A stretch of DNA of 64,000 nt from Acidobacteria subdivision 2 bacterium RH1 MAG20 (lineage in GTDB: Bacteria; Acidobacteriota; Terriglobia; Terriglobales; Acidobacteriaceae). The notes beneath the pieces are model-generated. The model did no database searches and was not told the origin of the DNA. It worked only from the letters and a program-made list of their open reading frames with translations. Of the stretch, positions 1 to 7,986 are shown piece after piece (the first letter of the stretch is position 1; each line of letters opens with the position of its first letter). The stretch lies in assembly GCA_002197545.1 (NCBI GenBank), contig NFUO01000548.1, positions 1 through 64,000 of the forward strand, written 5' to 3'. Made by a program: the position numbers and the translations under genes.

Positions 1-546
1 ACAGAAGGGTTGAGCTATGCGGCGGCGGGAGAAAAATATTGGGTGGGCCGAGGCGGTTTTTTTCAGGTGAATCGGTTTCTGGTGGATGAGCTGGTGCGGA
101 TTGTGGCGGCAGGTCGTAAAGGATTGATGGCTTGGGACTTGTATGCGGGAGTGGGGTTATTTTCTCGGGCTTTGAAGGTGGGGTTTGATGAGGTGGTGGC
201 GGTGGAGGCGGCGGCAGATGATCTGGCGAAGACCTTCAGAGGGGATGGCAGACGTGCGGTGGCGGCGACTACGGTGGAGTTTCTGCGTGGGGCGGTGATG
301 CAGCGAGAGAGGCCGGAACTGGTGGTGGTGGACCCTCCGCGGGCTGGTGTGGGCGCGGAGGTCTGTGCGTTGCTGGGACGCTTGGGGGCGAAGGAGATAG
401 TTTATGTTTCGTGCGATCCAGTGACACTGGGGCGGGATTTGAAGGCGATGGTAAACTGCGGCTACCGAATCAATGAGTTGCATTTAGTCGATTTATTTCC
501 GCAGACGTTTCACCAGGAAACTGTCGTGGTATTGCGTTGGACTTGA
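1..546 (+). CDS. 23S rRNA (uracil-C5)-methyltransferase, RlmD/TrmA family, 3' part
   Basis: The reading frame is open to the left window edge, so only the C-terminal ~180 residues are seen. They form the SAM-dependent methyltransferase domain of the RlmD/RumA/TrmA family, which makes 5-methyluridine in rRNA or tRNA. Visible signatures are the SAM-binding LYAGVGLFSRAL, the DPPRAGVG motif and the catalytic-cysteine motif VYVSCDPVTLGRDL, followed by the usual ending HLVDLFPQTFHQETVVVL. The N-terminal TRAM and Fe-S regions that would separate RlmD from its paralogues are outside the window, so the exact target base is not assignable. It ends 20 bases before comEC on the same strand. Confidence 0.9.
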   Translation, partial: TEGLSYAAAGEKYWVGRGGFFQVNRFLVDELVRIVAAGRKGLMAWDLYAGVGLFSRALKVGFDEVVAVEAAADDLAKTFRGDGRRAVAATTVEFLRGAVMQRERPELVVVDPPRAGVGAEVCALLGRLGAKEIVYVSCDPVTLGRDLKAMVNCGYRINELHLVDLFPQTFHQETVVVLRWT

Positions 547-566
547 CGCGGTGAATGGGACGGTAG

Positions 567-3395
567 ATGCGGTCAGTGAGCAGAGCTTTAAAAGCTGACA
601 TAGTTCGCGATGTGCCGAATCCAGAGCTTTGGAGCGGAGCTGGGGTCGAGCGCTTGCGATTTGGGCGGGCTCCTCTGCTGGCTGCGGCGGTCTGGTTTGC
701 GCTGGGTGAGGTGATGGCGCGGAACCGGCAGCCTGCGGTGGTGCTGCTTTTAGCTTTGATGGTGCTGGCGGGAGTGGCTTTTGTTGGTTTGCGGTGGTCG
801 CTTCGGGTTGCTGTTTTGCCTTTGGCTGCAGTTTGGATGGTGGTGGGAATGTGGTGTGCCGAAGTGCAGCCGGTTCCGCTGCCGCAGACGGCTTTGCAGA
901 GCTATGCGGATGGCTTGAGCAGGCAGGTTCGCGGACGGGTGGTGCGGGTGCGGGAGCTGCCGCCACGCCAGAAGGCAGTCGATCAGGACAATGATCCGGC
1001 GTGGTGGATGGAGAAGGAGCCGGATGCCGCGGAGGCGGTATCGATCGATCTGCAAGTGGAGGCGGTGGAGGAGGTGACGCCGGATGTTTCGCGGATGGTG
1101 CCGGTGCCGGGTGGGGTTCGGGTCACGGTGCTGATGGATGGGGGTACAAATGGGGCGGAAGAAACCCACGTCCGAGAATACGGACATGAGGCACCCGGTT
1201 TTGAGTCACTTCCGGATTTGAAGTGTGGGGATGTGGTTGAGGGGCCGATGCGGTTGAAGGTGCCTGAGCGGTATCGCGATCCGGGGGCGTGGCAGTATGA
1301 GGATTATCTGCTGGCGCAGGGAATGGGGGTTCATGCGACCGTCAAGGCGAGCAAGGTGACGCTGCTGGGTGAGGGTGCGAGGAGTTTGCAGTGCAGGGTG
1401 TTTGCGGCGCAGAGCTGGGCGGCGGACAGGATGTCGGGGTATGTGCGGTCGGAGGCCAATCGGCGGTTGCCGTCTGCGTTGCGGCTAAGTGGGGATGATG
1501 CGGGGATGTTGAATGCCATGCTGTTTGGCGACCGCGTAGGGCTGAATCGGGCGCTGCGGCTGGGATTTGAGCGGACGGGGTCGTTTCATCTGTTTGTGGT
1601 CTCGGGGATGCATGTGGCGCTGCTGGCGGAGTTGGTGTTCTGGATTGCCCGGCGATTGAGATTGAGAGAGTGGCTGGCGACGCTGCTGACGATTGGGCTG
1701 ACGGCGGGTTATGCGCTGCTGACCGGATTTGGGGTTCCGGTACAGCGGGCTTCGTGGATGGTTGCGATCTTTCTGGTGGCGCGATTGTTGTCGCGGGACA
1801 GAAATGTGCTGAATGCGCTGGGGGCGGCGGCGTTGGGGGTGCTGGTGTGGGCTCCGGGGAGCTTGTTTGAGGCGAGCTTTCAGATGACGTTTCTGGCGAT
1901 TATGGCGATTGGAGGGATTGCGGTCCTGCTGTGGGAGCGGTGGCCGGGAGATTATGCGCGGGCAGTACGGCATCTTTGGGAGGAGTGGGAGGATGTGGGG
2001 TTGCGGCCTCGGGTGGCGCAGTTTCGGGTGATGCTGCGGGTTTGGGGTGAGGCGTTTGCGGGATTGCTGGGGCGGTGGGCAAGAGGGGTTCCAGCGTTGG
2101 TGGTGCGGTGCTGGTTTTGGGTTTTGGAACTGGTGCTGATTGGAGTGGTAGTGGAGCTGGTGATGGTGCTCCCGATGGCGGTTTACTTTCATCGGGCTAC
2201 GATGTTTGCGCTGCCGGCAAATATGTTGAGCGTGCCTCTGGTGGCGGTGCTGGCTCCGATGGCGGTGGTTACGTTTTGCGCGGCGCTGGTGAGTCCTGTG
2301 TTGGCGATGGTGCCGGGTGGGGTGACGGCTCTGTTACTGCATGGGATTACGGGCGTGATTGGGCGGGTGAGTCAGATTCAGGCGGCGGATATGCGGGTTC
2401 CCGGGCCGGTCTGGTGGGTGGCTTTGCTGGCGGTGGTGGGATGGGGCTTTTGTTGTTGGGCAGTAAGGAGATCAAGAGCGTTGGCTTGGGTGGCTGTAGT
2501 GGTGCTGCCGCTGGTGGCGGCGATGGTGCTTTGGCCGGAGCGGGCGGTGACTTCGCTGGGGATGATAGAGGTGACGGCGATTGATGTGGGGCAGGGGGAT
2601 TCGCTGCTGGTGGTGAGTCCCGAAGGCCGGACGATGCTGGTGGATGCGGGCGGGCCGGTGGGTGGACCGTCTGAGGCTGCCGCGGTGGCGAGTGGGTTTG
2701 ATGTGGGAGAGGAGGAGGTGGCACCTTATCTGTGGTCGCGGCGGATTCGGCGGCTGGATGTGATTGCGCTGAGCCATGCGCATAGCGATCATATGGGTGG
2801 GATGCCGGCAGTGATGCGGGACTTTCGACCGAGGGAGTTGTGGGTGGGGATCGATCCGGATTCGGAGGCTTATCGGGCTTTGTTGGTAGAGGCTAAGGAG
2901 CTTGGAGTGGTGGTGCGGCATTTTCATGCGGGGGAGGATTTGGCCTGGGGTGGGACTGAGGTTTCGGTGCTGGCTCCGGAGGCTGGTTACAGGAATGCAG
3001 GAGCGCCGGTGAATGATGATTCGCTGGTGATGCGGGTGCAGTATGGCAAGGCTTCGGTGCTGCTGGAGGGGGATGCGGAGGCTCCGAGTGAGCGGGCCAT
3101 GGTGGCGGATGGACGGTTGAAGCCGGTGACGCTGCTGAAGGTGGGGCATCATGGGAGCAATAGCTCGACGGCGCCTCAGTTTTTTGCCGAGGCAGCTCCA
3201 CGGGATGCGGTGATTTCGGTAGGCAAGGGGAATACGTTTGGGCATCCGAAGGTCGAAGTGATCGATCGGATTGCGGCGGCGCATACGCGGCTTTACCGGA
3301 CGGATGAGTTTGGGTTGACCACGTTTTTGCTGAGGCGGGATGGAGGGATACGGGAAGTTTTGGGAGCAGGAGACTCGGCTGACACGATGTATTAA
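567..3395 (+). CDS. comEC: ComEC/Rec2-family DNA uptake channel protein
   Basis: This 942-residue polytopic inner-membrane protein belongs to the ComEC/Rec2 family, which moves transforming single-stranded DNA across the cytoplasmic membrane. The N-terminal part is a DUF4131-like region with several hydrophobic segments. The middle (about residues 300-670) is the multi-spanning competence domain, including FHLFVVSGMHVALLAEL. The C-terminal ~270 residues are a metallo-beta-lactamase-like domain with AIDVGQGDSLLV, the metal motif SHAHSDHMGGM and KVGHHGSNSST. All domains are intact and the length is at the upper end for the family. The coding strand is very rich in G. No other competence gene is in the window, so active transformation is not shown. 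Confidence 0.93.
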   Translation: MRSVSRALKADIVRDVPNPELWSGAGVERLRFGRAPLLAAAVWFALGEVMARNRQPAVVLLLALMVLAGVAFVGLRWSLRVAVLPLAAVWMVVGMWCAEVQPVPLPQTALQSYADGLSRQVRGRVVRVRELPPRQKAVDQDNDPAWWMEKEPDAAEAVSIDLQVEAVEEVTPDVSRMVPVPGGVRVTVLMDGGTNGAEETHVREYGHEAPGFESLPDLKCGDVVEGPMRLKVPERYRDPGAWQYEDYLLAQGMGVHATVKASKVTLLGEGARSLQCRVFAAQSWAADRMSGYVRSEANRRLPSALRLSGDDAGMLNAMLFGDRVGLNRALRLGFERTGSFHLFVVSGMHVALLAELVFWIARRLRLREWLATLLTIGLTAGYALLTGFGVPVQRASWMVAIFLVARLLSRDRNVLNALGAAALGVLVWAPGSLFEASFQMTFLAIMAIGGIAVLLWERWPGDYARAVRHLWEEWEDVGLRPRVAQFRVMLRVWGEAFAGLLGRWARGVPALVVRCWFWVLELVLIGVVVELVMVLPMAVYFHRATMFALPANMLSVPLVAVLAPMAVVTFCAALVSPVLAMVPGGVTALLLHGITGVIGRVSQIQAADMRVPGPVWWVALLAVVGWGFCCWAVRRSRALAWVAVVVLPLVAAMVLWPERAVTSLGMIEVTAIDVGQGDSLLVVSPEGRTMLVDAGGPVGGPSEAAAVASGFDVGEEEVAPYLWSRRIRRLDVIALSHAHSDHMGGMPAVMRDFRPRELWVGIDPDSEAYRALLVEAKELGVVVRHFHAGEDLAWGGTEVSVLAPEAGYRNAGAPVNDDSLVMRVQYGKASVLLEGDAEAPSERAMVADGRLKPVTLLKVGHHGSNSSTAPQFFAEAAPRDAVISVGKGNTFGHPKVEVIDRIAAAHTRLYRTDEFGLTTFLLRRDGGIREVLGAGDSADTMY

Positions 3396-3429
3396 AACGA
3401 AGGGAGTGTTGTGGGTTTATTATCTGACT

Positions 3430-3708
3430 ATGGCTGTAATTCACATCTCGGAAGCGGACGCTGTGCGCGATTTTGCGGGGTTGCTGGCTCGCGTACGAAC
3501 AGGCGCGGAGGTGGTGATTGGAAGTGATGAGCATCCAGTTGCCGTGATACGGAGTGCGGTGCCGCCTTCTGTCCGACGGCTCTCCGAATCGTTGCGGCTG
3601 GCTAAAGAACGTGCTTCTACGGTGACGCTGGATGCCGACTTTGCGAACGATCTCGAAGCTGCCATCAACAGCCATCCTGAGCCGAGCGACTCTGGTGCAT
3701 GGGATTAA
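3430..3708 (+). CDS. Antitoxin of the Phd/YefM (prevent-host-death) type
   Basis: This 92-residue protein begins MAVIHISEADAVRDF and contains EVVIGSDEHPVAVIR, the N-terminal Phd/YefM fold that binds its own operator. The C-terminal half is polar and would be the disordered segment that wraps the toxin. The frame is open further upstream, but the ATG at 3430 fits the family N-terminus, and the longer version would begin inside comEC. The stop overlaps the start of the PIN-domain gene by 10 bases, as expected for a coupled antitoxin-toxin pair. Autoregulation is inferred from the family. Confidence 0.85.
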   Translation: MAVIHISEADAVRDFAGLLARVRTGAEVVIGSDEHPVAVIRSAVPPSVRRLSESLRLAKERASTVTLDADFANDLEAAINSHPEPSDSGAWD

Positions 3709-4112
3709 TTCTCGATTCGACAATACTGATTGCAGCCGAACGTCGCGGAGACACAGTTGAGCGACTCATTGAGCGCGTGGTTCGGGTGGCGGGCGATCAA
3801 GACGCCGCGCTGTCTGCAATAGGCCTGACAGAGTTTGTGCACGGAATTTACCGATCTCCTACACAAGAGATTCGCCAGCGGCGGCAAGCCTATCTGGACG
3901 AACTCGTCTCTGATTTGATGGTGTATCCCTACACGAAGGAGACTGCATTGGTGGCCGGAAGACTTGATGGAGAGCAACAGGCAAAGGGTATTACCATCCC
4001 TTTTGCGGACCTCTTGATTGGAGCTACCGCACTTTCTCTCAATTTTGCGGTCCTCACGATCAACCTTCGCCACTTCCGGCTTATTCCAGGACTCTCCGTT
4101 ATCTCGTTTTGA
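3699..4112 (+). CDS. PIN-domain ribonuclease toxin (VapC-like)
   Basis: This 137-residue PIN-domain protein is the probable toxin of a type II pair. The acidic metal-binding residues are in place: the Asp in MGLILDSTILI, the Glu in GLTEFVHGIYR and the Asp in PFADLLIGATAL, followed by the usual C-terminal LTINLRHFRLIPGLSVI. Family members are Mg-dependent ribonucleases that often cut tRNA or rRNA; the target here is unknown. The gene overlaps its antitoxin by 10 bases, which indicates translational coupling. The pair sits directly after comEC, with only 34 bases between comEC and the antitoxin start. Confidence 0.87.
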   Translation: MGLILDSTILIAAERRGDTVERLIERVVRVAGDQDAALSAIGLTEFVHGIYRSPTQEIRQRRQAYLDELVSDLMVYPYTKETALVAGRLDGEQQAKGITIPFADLLIGATALSLNFAVLTINLRHFRLIPGLSVISF

Positions 4113-4151
4113 AATGATTGTCAGGAATAGGCCAGAGCATTCAACAATGGA

Positions 4152-4403
4152 TTAGCTGGGGCTGTGGGTCTTGATGTAGGTGCGCAGGGCCAGGTTAAGG
4201 TCGAGGGCTTTTTGTACGCCTCCATCCAACATGCGCAACCAGTCGGAGGCGGGCTCTTTCAGTTCGGTGGTGCTGAGGAGATAGCTTGTCTGCACGATGA
4301 TCTCGAGGGCGTTGCTGAGGTCATGGGCCAGCTTGCGCATTTCGACTGCAAGGTCTTCAGGAATTTTGTCGCCATCAGGTGAAGCTAAATTTTGATCAGC
4401 CAT
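4152..4403 (-). CDS. Small protein resembling an isolated histidine-kinase dimerisation helix
   Basis: This 83-residue soluble protein contains MRKLAHDLSNALEIIVQTSY, which resembles the H-box of HisKA dimerisation/phosphoacceptor domains (His followed by Asp and Asn). There is no room for an ATPase domain and no response regulator nearby. It could be a stand-alone phosphotransfer or dimerisation module, or simply a helical hairpin with a chance likeness. It converges with the PIN toxin gene and runs away from tRNA-Leu. The helical pattern and motif are visible; the function is not known. Confidence 0.6.
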   Translation of the reverse strand: MADQNLASPDGDKIPEDLAVEMRKLAHDLSNALEIIVQTSYLLSTTELKEPASDWLRMLDGGVQKALDLNLALRTYIKTHSPS

Positions 4404-4557
4404 GGGGAAAAAGTAACTACCTTATGGCTAATGAGACGCTTGATGGTGGGCATACGTCTCTTACGCGGCTGTGGAATTGACAGGGGAGGCGGCGTTTGTA
4501 AGACTAAAGACTCGCGGTTAGAGTGTTCCTGCTTGTAGCTGGGACGAAGGACACCGT

Positions 4558-4644
4558 GCCGTAGTGGCGGAATTGGCAGACGCGCATGGTTCAGGTCCAT
4601 GTACTCGCAAGGGTGTGGGGGTTCGAGTCCCCCCTTCGGCACCA
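4558..4644 (+). tRNA. tRNA-Leu (anticodon CAG)
   Basis: An 87-base class II tRNA with an encoded CCA end. The anticodon stem CATGG/CCATG closes the loop TTCAGGT, giving anticodon CAG. There is a long variable arm (tactcgcaagggtgt) and a T arm GGGGG-TTCGAGT-CCCCC. The acceptor stem GCCGTAG/CTTCGGC pairs at six of seven positions, with a U-U mismatch at the fifth pair. A strong hairpin terminator follows 11 bases after the CCA. Confidence 0.95.
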
Positions 4645-4655
4645 GATTTTACTCA

Positions 4656-4684
4656 ATGAGCACCTTATCGGGTGCTCATTTTTG
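4656..4684 (+). terminator. Intrinsic terminator of tRNA-Leu
   Basis: A 9-bp perfect stem (atgagcacc / ggtgctcat) with the loop ttatcg is followed by a run of T. The minus-strand esterase gene ends inside it: its TAA stop is in the loop and its last codons form one arm, so one hairpin serves as coding sequence on one strand and terminator on the other. Confidence 0.8.
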
Positions 4685-6275
4685 TGCCTTCAATCTTCTT
4701 CCAGAAGTTGAACTTTGCTTCGTCCGCGACGGGGAGCGGAGCTATTTTGATTCCAAGCTCCATGGTGGTCCTGCTTTGGGGATTGAAGGCAGGCCATGGA
4801 GGCAGGCCTTGTTTGTTCGGGGTTCCGGTTTGGATGAAGTGAATCCAGTAGGCGGACATTTGATTGGAGAGGTCTCGGTCGATCTGAGTGTAAGGGCGGC
4901 TCAGCATGTCGAGGTTGCGGAACCAGTAGGGGATTTCGGCAGAGTGGAAGGCGCCGAATTCGGGATGATCGGGCCAGGGAAGAGTGTGGTCGAAGTAGTA
5001 GGTGTAGGCGGCGGTCTTCGCGGTCTTTGCGCGGTTGGCGGCCCAGAGATACATTGCCACGCGATCGTTGTCGCGGCTGCTTTCCTTCTGTGAACGTGTT
5101 GCTTCAGCTTGAGAGTCGGCGGGATAGAGCTTCAGAAATTCGTTGGCGTTGTCGCCGTGGAGTTTTTTTGCCTGTTGCCTGAACTCTGCGGGTGTCAGCT
5201 TGCCGTAGTTTGAGGAGGCGCTGTCCTCGTCGGCGTTGAGGCCGGTGATGGTGGGTACGTCGTTTTGCTTGCCCGCGCTAAAGATGGCGGGGATGGTGTC
5301 GGGCAGGAACCAGCCATCGACATCGGGCCTGAATCTTGACTTCTGCTGAGCGGCGATGAGGTCGCTGGCGGGAACCGCACGCAGTTGTGCGAGAGAGTGC
5401 GCGTTGAGAGAGGCTGCGAAGGTGTTTCCTTGCTTTTCGGCGTCCGCTAATGAGCTGGTGCCGGGAGGCGTGATGTATGCGCCGCTCTCGGCGATGGCGG
5501 CGCGGAAGAGACCTTTGGCGAGCGGAGATGCGGTGAGAAAGATGACGGCTGCTGCGCCGGAGGACTGGCCGGCGATGGCGACTTGATTGGGGTCGCCACC
5601 AAAGGCGGCGATGTTGTTGTGTACCCAGCGGAGAGCGGCTACGGTGTCTTCGAGGCCATAGTCGCCGGATGCGTGGTGCGCTGATTCGCGGGTGAGCTCG
5701 GGGTGGGCGAGAAAGCCGAGGACTCCGAGGCGGTAGTTGAGGGAGACGACGACGAGACCTTGCCTGGCCAGTTGCTCGCCGTTGTAGATGTTTGGGGCGG
5801 CGGCCCCTTCGATGAAGCCTCCGCCGTGGATCCAGACCAGAACGGGGCGATGGGAGTTGACGATTTTTGCGGGGATCCAGATGTTGAGGTAGAGGCAGTC
5901 TTCGCTGATGGGGTACTGCGCCATGAATTCGCGAGTCCAGGGAAGGTGTTCTCCGCGGATGACCTGCATGCAGCTTGCGGAGAACTGATTTGCATTACGG
6001 ATGCCTGACCATGCGGCAGGAGGCTGGGGTGGCCGCCAGCGGAGGGTGCCGATGGGAGGTGCAGCATAGGGAACTCCCTTGAAGACGATGACGGCAGAAT
6101 CCCTGGTGGGGACACCGGAGATCCGGCCGCTTTGCGTGAGCACTGGGGTTTGAGCGCGAGTAAGAGGCGGGATGGCCAGCAGGAACATGCAGGCGGCGAC
6201 GCTGATTAACGCGGCCATTGAGAAAGCAAAGTCTGTCCGGTGGGATTTGCGGATCGAAAGGATCATTGATCCCAT
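4665..6275 (-). CDS. Secreted carboxylesterase, type B (para-nitrobenzyl-esterase-like)
   Basis: This 536-residue alpha/beta-hydrolase of the carboxylesterase type B family hydrolyses carboxylic esters, probably in the periplasm. A hydrophobic N-terminal segment (about residues 16-42, ending LTRAQ) is a signal peptide. The oxyanion-hole motif HGGGF is at 150-154, the nucleophile Ser238 is in GQSSG (the usual form is GESAG), the acidic residue is near Glu350 in GLNADEDS, and the catalytic His is near 444 in GAFHSAE. The triad is complete and the length is normal. The gene is divergent from trpC, with about 145 bases between the two starts. The natural substrate cannot be read from the sequence. 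Confidence 0.9.
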   Translation of the reverse strand: MGSMILSIRKSHRTDFAFSMAALISVAACMFLLAIPPLTRAQTPVLTQSGRISGVPTRDSAVIVFKGVPYAAPPIGTLRWRPPQPPAAWSGIRNANQFSASCMQVIRGEHLPWTREFMAQYPISEDCLYLNIWIPAKIVNSHRPVLVWIHGGGFIEGAAAPNIYNGEQLARQGLVVVSLNYRLGVLGFLAHPELTRESAHHASGDYGLEDTVAALRWVHNNIAAFGGDPNQVAIAGQSSGAAAVIFLTASPLAKGLFRAAIAESGAYITPPGTSSLADAEKQGNTFAASLNAHSLAQLRAVPASDLIAAQQKSRFRPDVDGWFLPDTIPAIFSAGKQNDVPTITGLNADEDSASSNYGKLTPAEFRQQAKKLHGDNANEFLKLYPADSQAEATRSQKESSRDNDRVAMYLWAANRAKTAKTAAYTYYFDHTLPWPDHPEFGAFHSAEIPYWFRNLDMLSRPYTQIDRDLSNQMSAYWIHFIQTGTPNKQGLPPWPAFNPQSRTTMELGIKIAPLPVADEAKFNFWKKIEGTKMSTR

Positions 6276-6420
6276 TATGCTCAGACTTCTTGGTTTGCGA
6301 AGAATTTTCTTATGACTGGTTCAGGTGTAGCGAAGTCAATCGCAGGTTTCGATCTGGCTGCGCGCTTCGCTCGGGCGCAGGATGGCAGGTTTTAGGTAAG
6401 GAACCAGTAAGATAGTAGAT

Positions 6421-7224
6421 ATGCCTACAAAGCTCGATCAGATTCTCGCGAATACGCTGCTCCAGGTGAATGCGCGCAAGGCGACTGCCGATTATGTCGC
6501 TCTGGAGCGCAGAGCTGCCGCGCATACTCCACGCGGGTTTGCCGCTGGACTGCGGCGAGCGGCGGTCAACGGGCCTGCGATTATCTCCGAGATCAAGAAA
6601 GCCTCGCCTTCGAAGGGGCTTATCCGAAGTGATTTTTACCCGGCTGCGCTGGCGCGGGGATTTGAGGCGGCTGGAGCGGCTGCGCTTTCGGTGCTGACGA
6701 ATGAGGAGTTTTTTCAGGGGTCGCTAGCGGACTTGGAAGCGGCGTCGGGGGTGGTGCGGATTCCGTGTTTGCGGAAGGACTTTATGGTCGATCCGTTCCA
6801 GGTCGTGGAGGCGCGGGCTTCGGGTGCGGATGCGATTCTGCTGATTGTGGCTGCGCATACGGACAAGGCCTTGGGCAGCCTGAGTGATGTGGCCCGGAAG
6901 GCGGGACTGGATGTGCTGTGCGAGGTGCATGACCGCGAGGAGCTGAAGCGCGCGGTGCAGTTGGGATTTGATTTGATTGGGGTGAACAGCCGCGATCTGC
7001 GTACATTTGAGACCAGGCCGGAGTTGTTTCTGGAACTGGCCGAATGGATACCGAAGGATGCGGTGAAGGTGGCGGAGAGCAGCATTCAGACGGCGGCGCA
7101 CATTGCAAGATATCGAGCTGCGGGATATGACGCGTTTCTGGTGGGCGAGTCGTTGATGCGGCAGCCTGATCCTGCGGCTGCTCTGGCGTTGTTGCTGGAA
7201 CGCGAATACTCGGCGGAGATTTAG
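6421..7224 (+). CDS. trpC: Indole-3-glycerol-phosphate synthase
   Basis: This 267-residue TIM-barrel enzyme closes the indole ring of tryptophan by converting CdRP to indole-3-glycerol phosphate. Characteristic segments are ISEIKKASPSKG, CLRKDFMVDPFQVVEAR, LLIVAAH, LCEVHDREEL, IGVNSRDLRTFE and VAESSIQ, which include the catalytic Lys and Glu residues. The length is standard. Only 2 bases separate its stop from the trpF start, so the two are co-transcribed and probably translationally coupled. No other trp gene is in the window. Confidence 0.96.
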   Translation: MPTKLDQILANTLLQVNARKATADYVALERRAAAHTPRGFAAGLRRAAVNGPAIISEIKKASPSKGLIRSDFYPAALARGFEAAGAAALSVLTNEEFFQGSLADLEAASGVVRIPCLRKDFMVDPFQVVEARASGADAILLIVAAHTDKALGSLSDVARKAGLDVLCEVHDREELKRAVQLGFDLIGVNSRDLRTFETRPELFLELAEWIPKDAVKVAESSIQTAAHIARYRAAGYDAFLVGESLMRQPDPAAALALLLEREYSAEI

Positions 7225-7226
7225 CC

Positions 7227-7910
7227 ATGTGGATCAAGATTTGCGCGAACACGAACTTGGAAGATGCACAGATGGCCGCGGAGTTGGGCGCGGATGCTGT
7301 GGGGTTTGTGTTTGCTCCCAGCGTACGGCGGATGACAGCGAAGGATGTCGCGCTGATTACGCCCCATCTGCCTCAGAATGTAGAACGGGTCGGGGTCTTC
7401 GATTCGCTGTATGCGGAGGAGATTGTCGCGGTAGTGCGCGAGGCAGGATTGAACACGGTGCAGCTTCATGGCGCGTGGCAATCCGCATTGGTGGGACGGC
7501 TGAACAGGATGTTTGAAGGGCGAGTCAAGATCATCCAGACGGTCCACTGGCAAGTGGATGAGAATGGAAGCAGTGCAGCGGTGGTAGAGCAGCAGCTTCG
7601 AGACATTCAGAATGACGGAGTTGTCGAGCGGATACTGATTGACTCGAGAGTGGGCCAGGCTACGGGTGGGACCGGGGTGGCATTTGACTGGACTGCGGCG
7701 AGGGTCGTGGTCAGGGATGGGGCTGGGGCGTTGAAGATGATTGTGGCTGGCGGTCTGCGTCCGGAGAATGTTGCTGAGGCGATTCGTGAACTGAATCCCT
7801 GGGGGATGGATGTGGCGAGCGGCGTGGAGAAGACGCCGGGCCGGAAGGACGCTGAGAAGTTGACCGACTTTATCAGGAATGCGCGGGCGGCGAAGGGTGT
7901 TCCGGCTTGA
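7227..7910 (+). CDS. trpF: Phosphoribosylanthranilate isomerase
   Basis: This 227-residue TIM-barrel isomerase makes CdRP, the substrate of the TrpC protein encoded just upstream. The N-terminus WIKICANTNLEDA carries the catalytic Cys. ADAVGFVFAPSVRRM, VQLHGAW, ILIDSRVGQATGGTG and MIVAGGLRPENV are family signatures, and the catalytic Asp is in LIDSR. The C-terminal part gives VASGVEKTPGRKD, the phosphate-binding end. It follows trpC by 2 bases. Confidence 0.95.
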   Translation: MWIKICANTNLEDAQMAAELGADAVGFVFAPSVRRMTAKDVALITPHLPQNVERVGVFDSLYAEEIVAVVREAGLNTVQLHGAWQSALVGRLNRMFEGRVKIIQTVHWQVDENGSSAAVVEQQLRDIQNDGVVERILIDSRVGQATGGTGVAFDWTAARVVVRDGAGALKMIVAGGLRPENVAEAIRELNPWGMDVASGVEKTPGRKDAEKLTDFIRNARAAKGVPA

Positions 7911-7986
7911 AACGGTGCTTAGGAAGTTACTGGCGGAAAACTTTGCTGGATGCAGAATAAGCAACGGCATCCACTACACTGACGCA

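Noticed and set aside
1485..3284. Several long minus-strand frames opposite comEC
   Set aside because: They are histidine-, proline- and arginine-rich shadows caused by the G-rich coding strand and have no family likeness.
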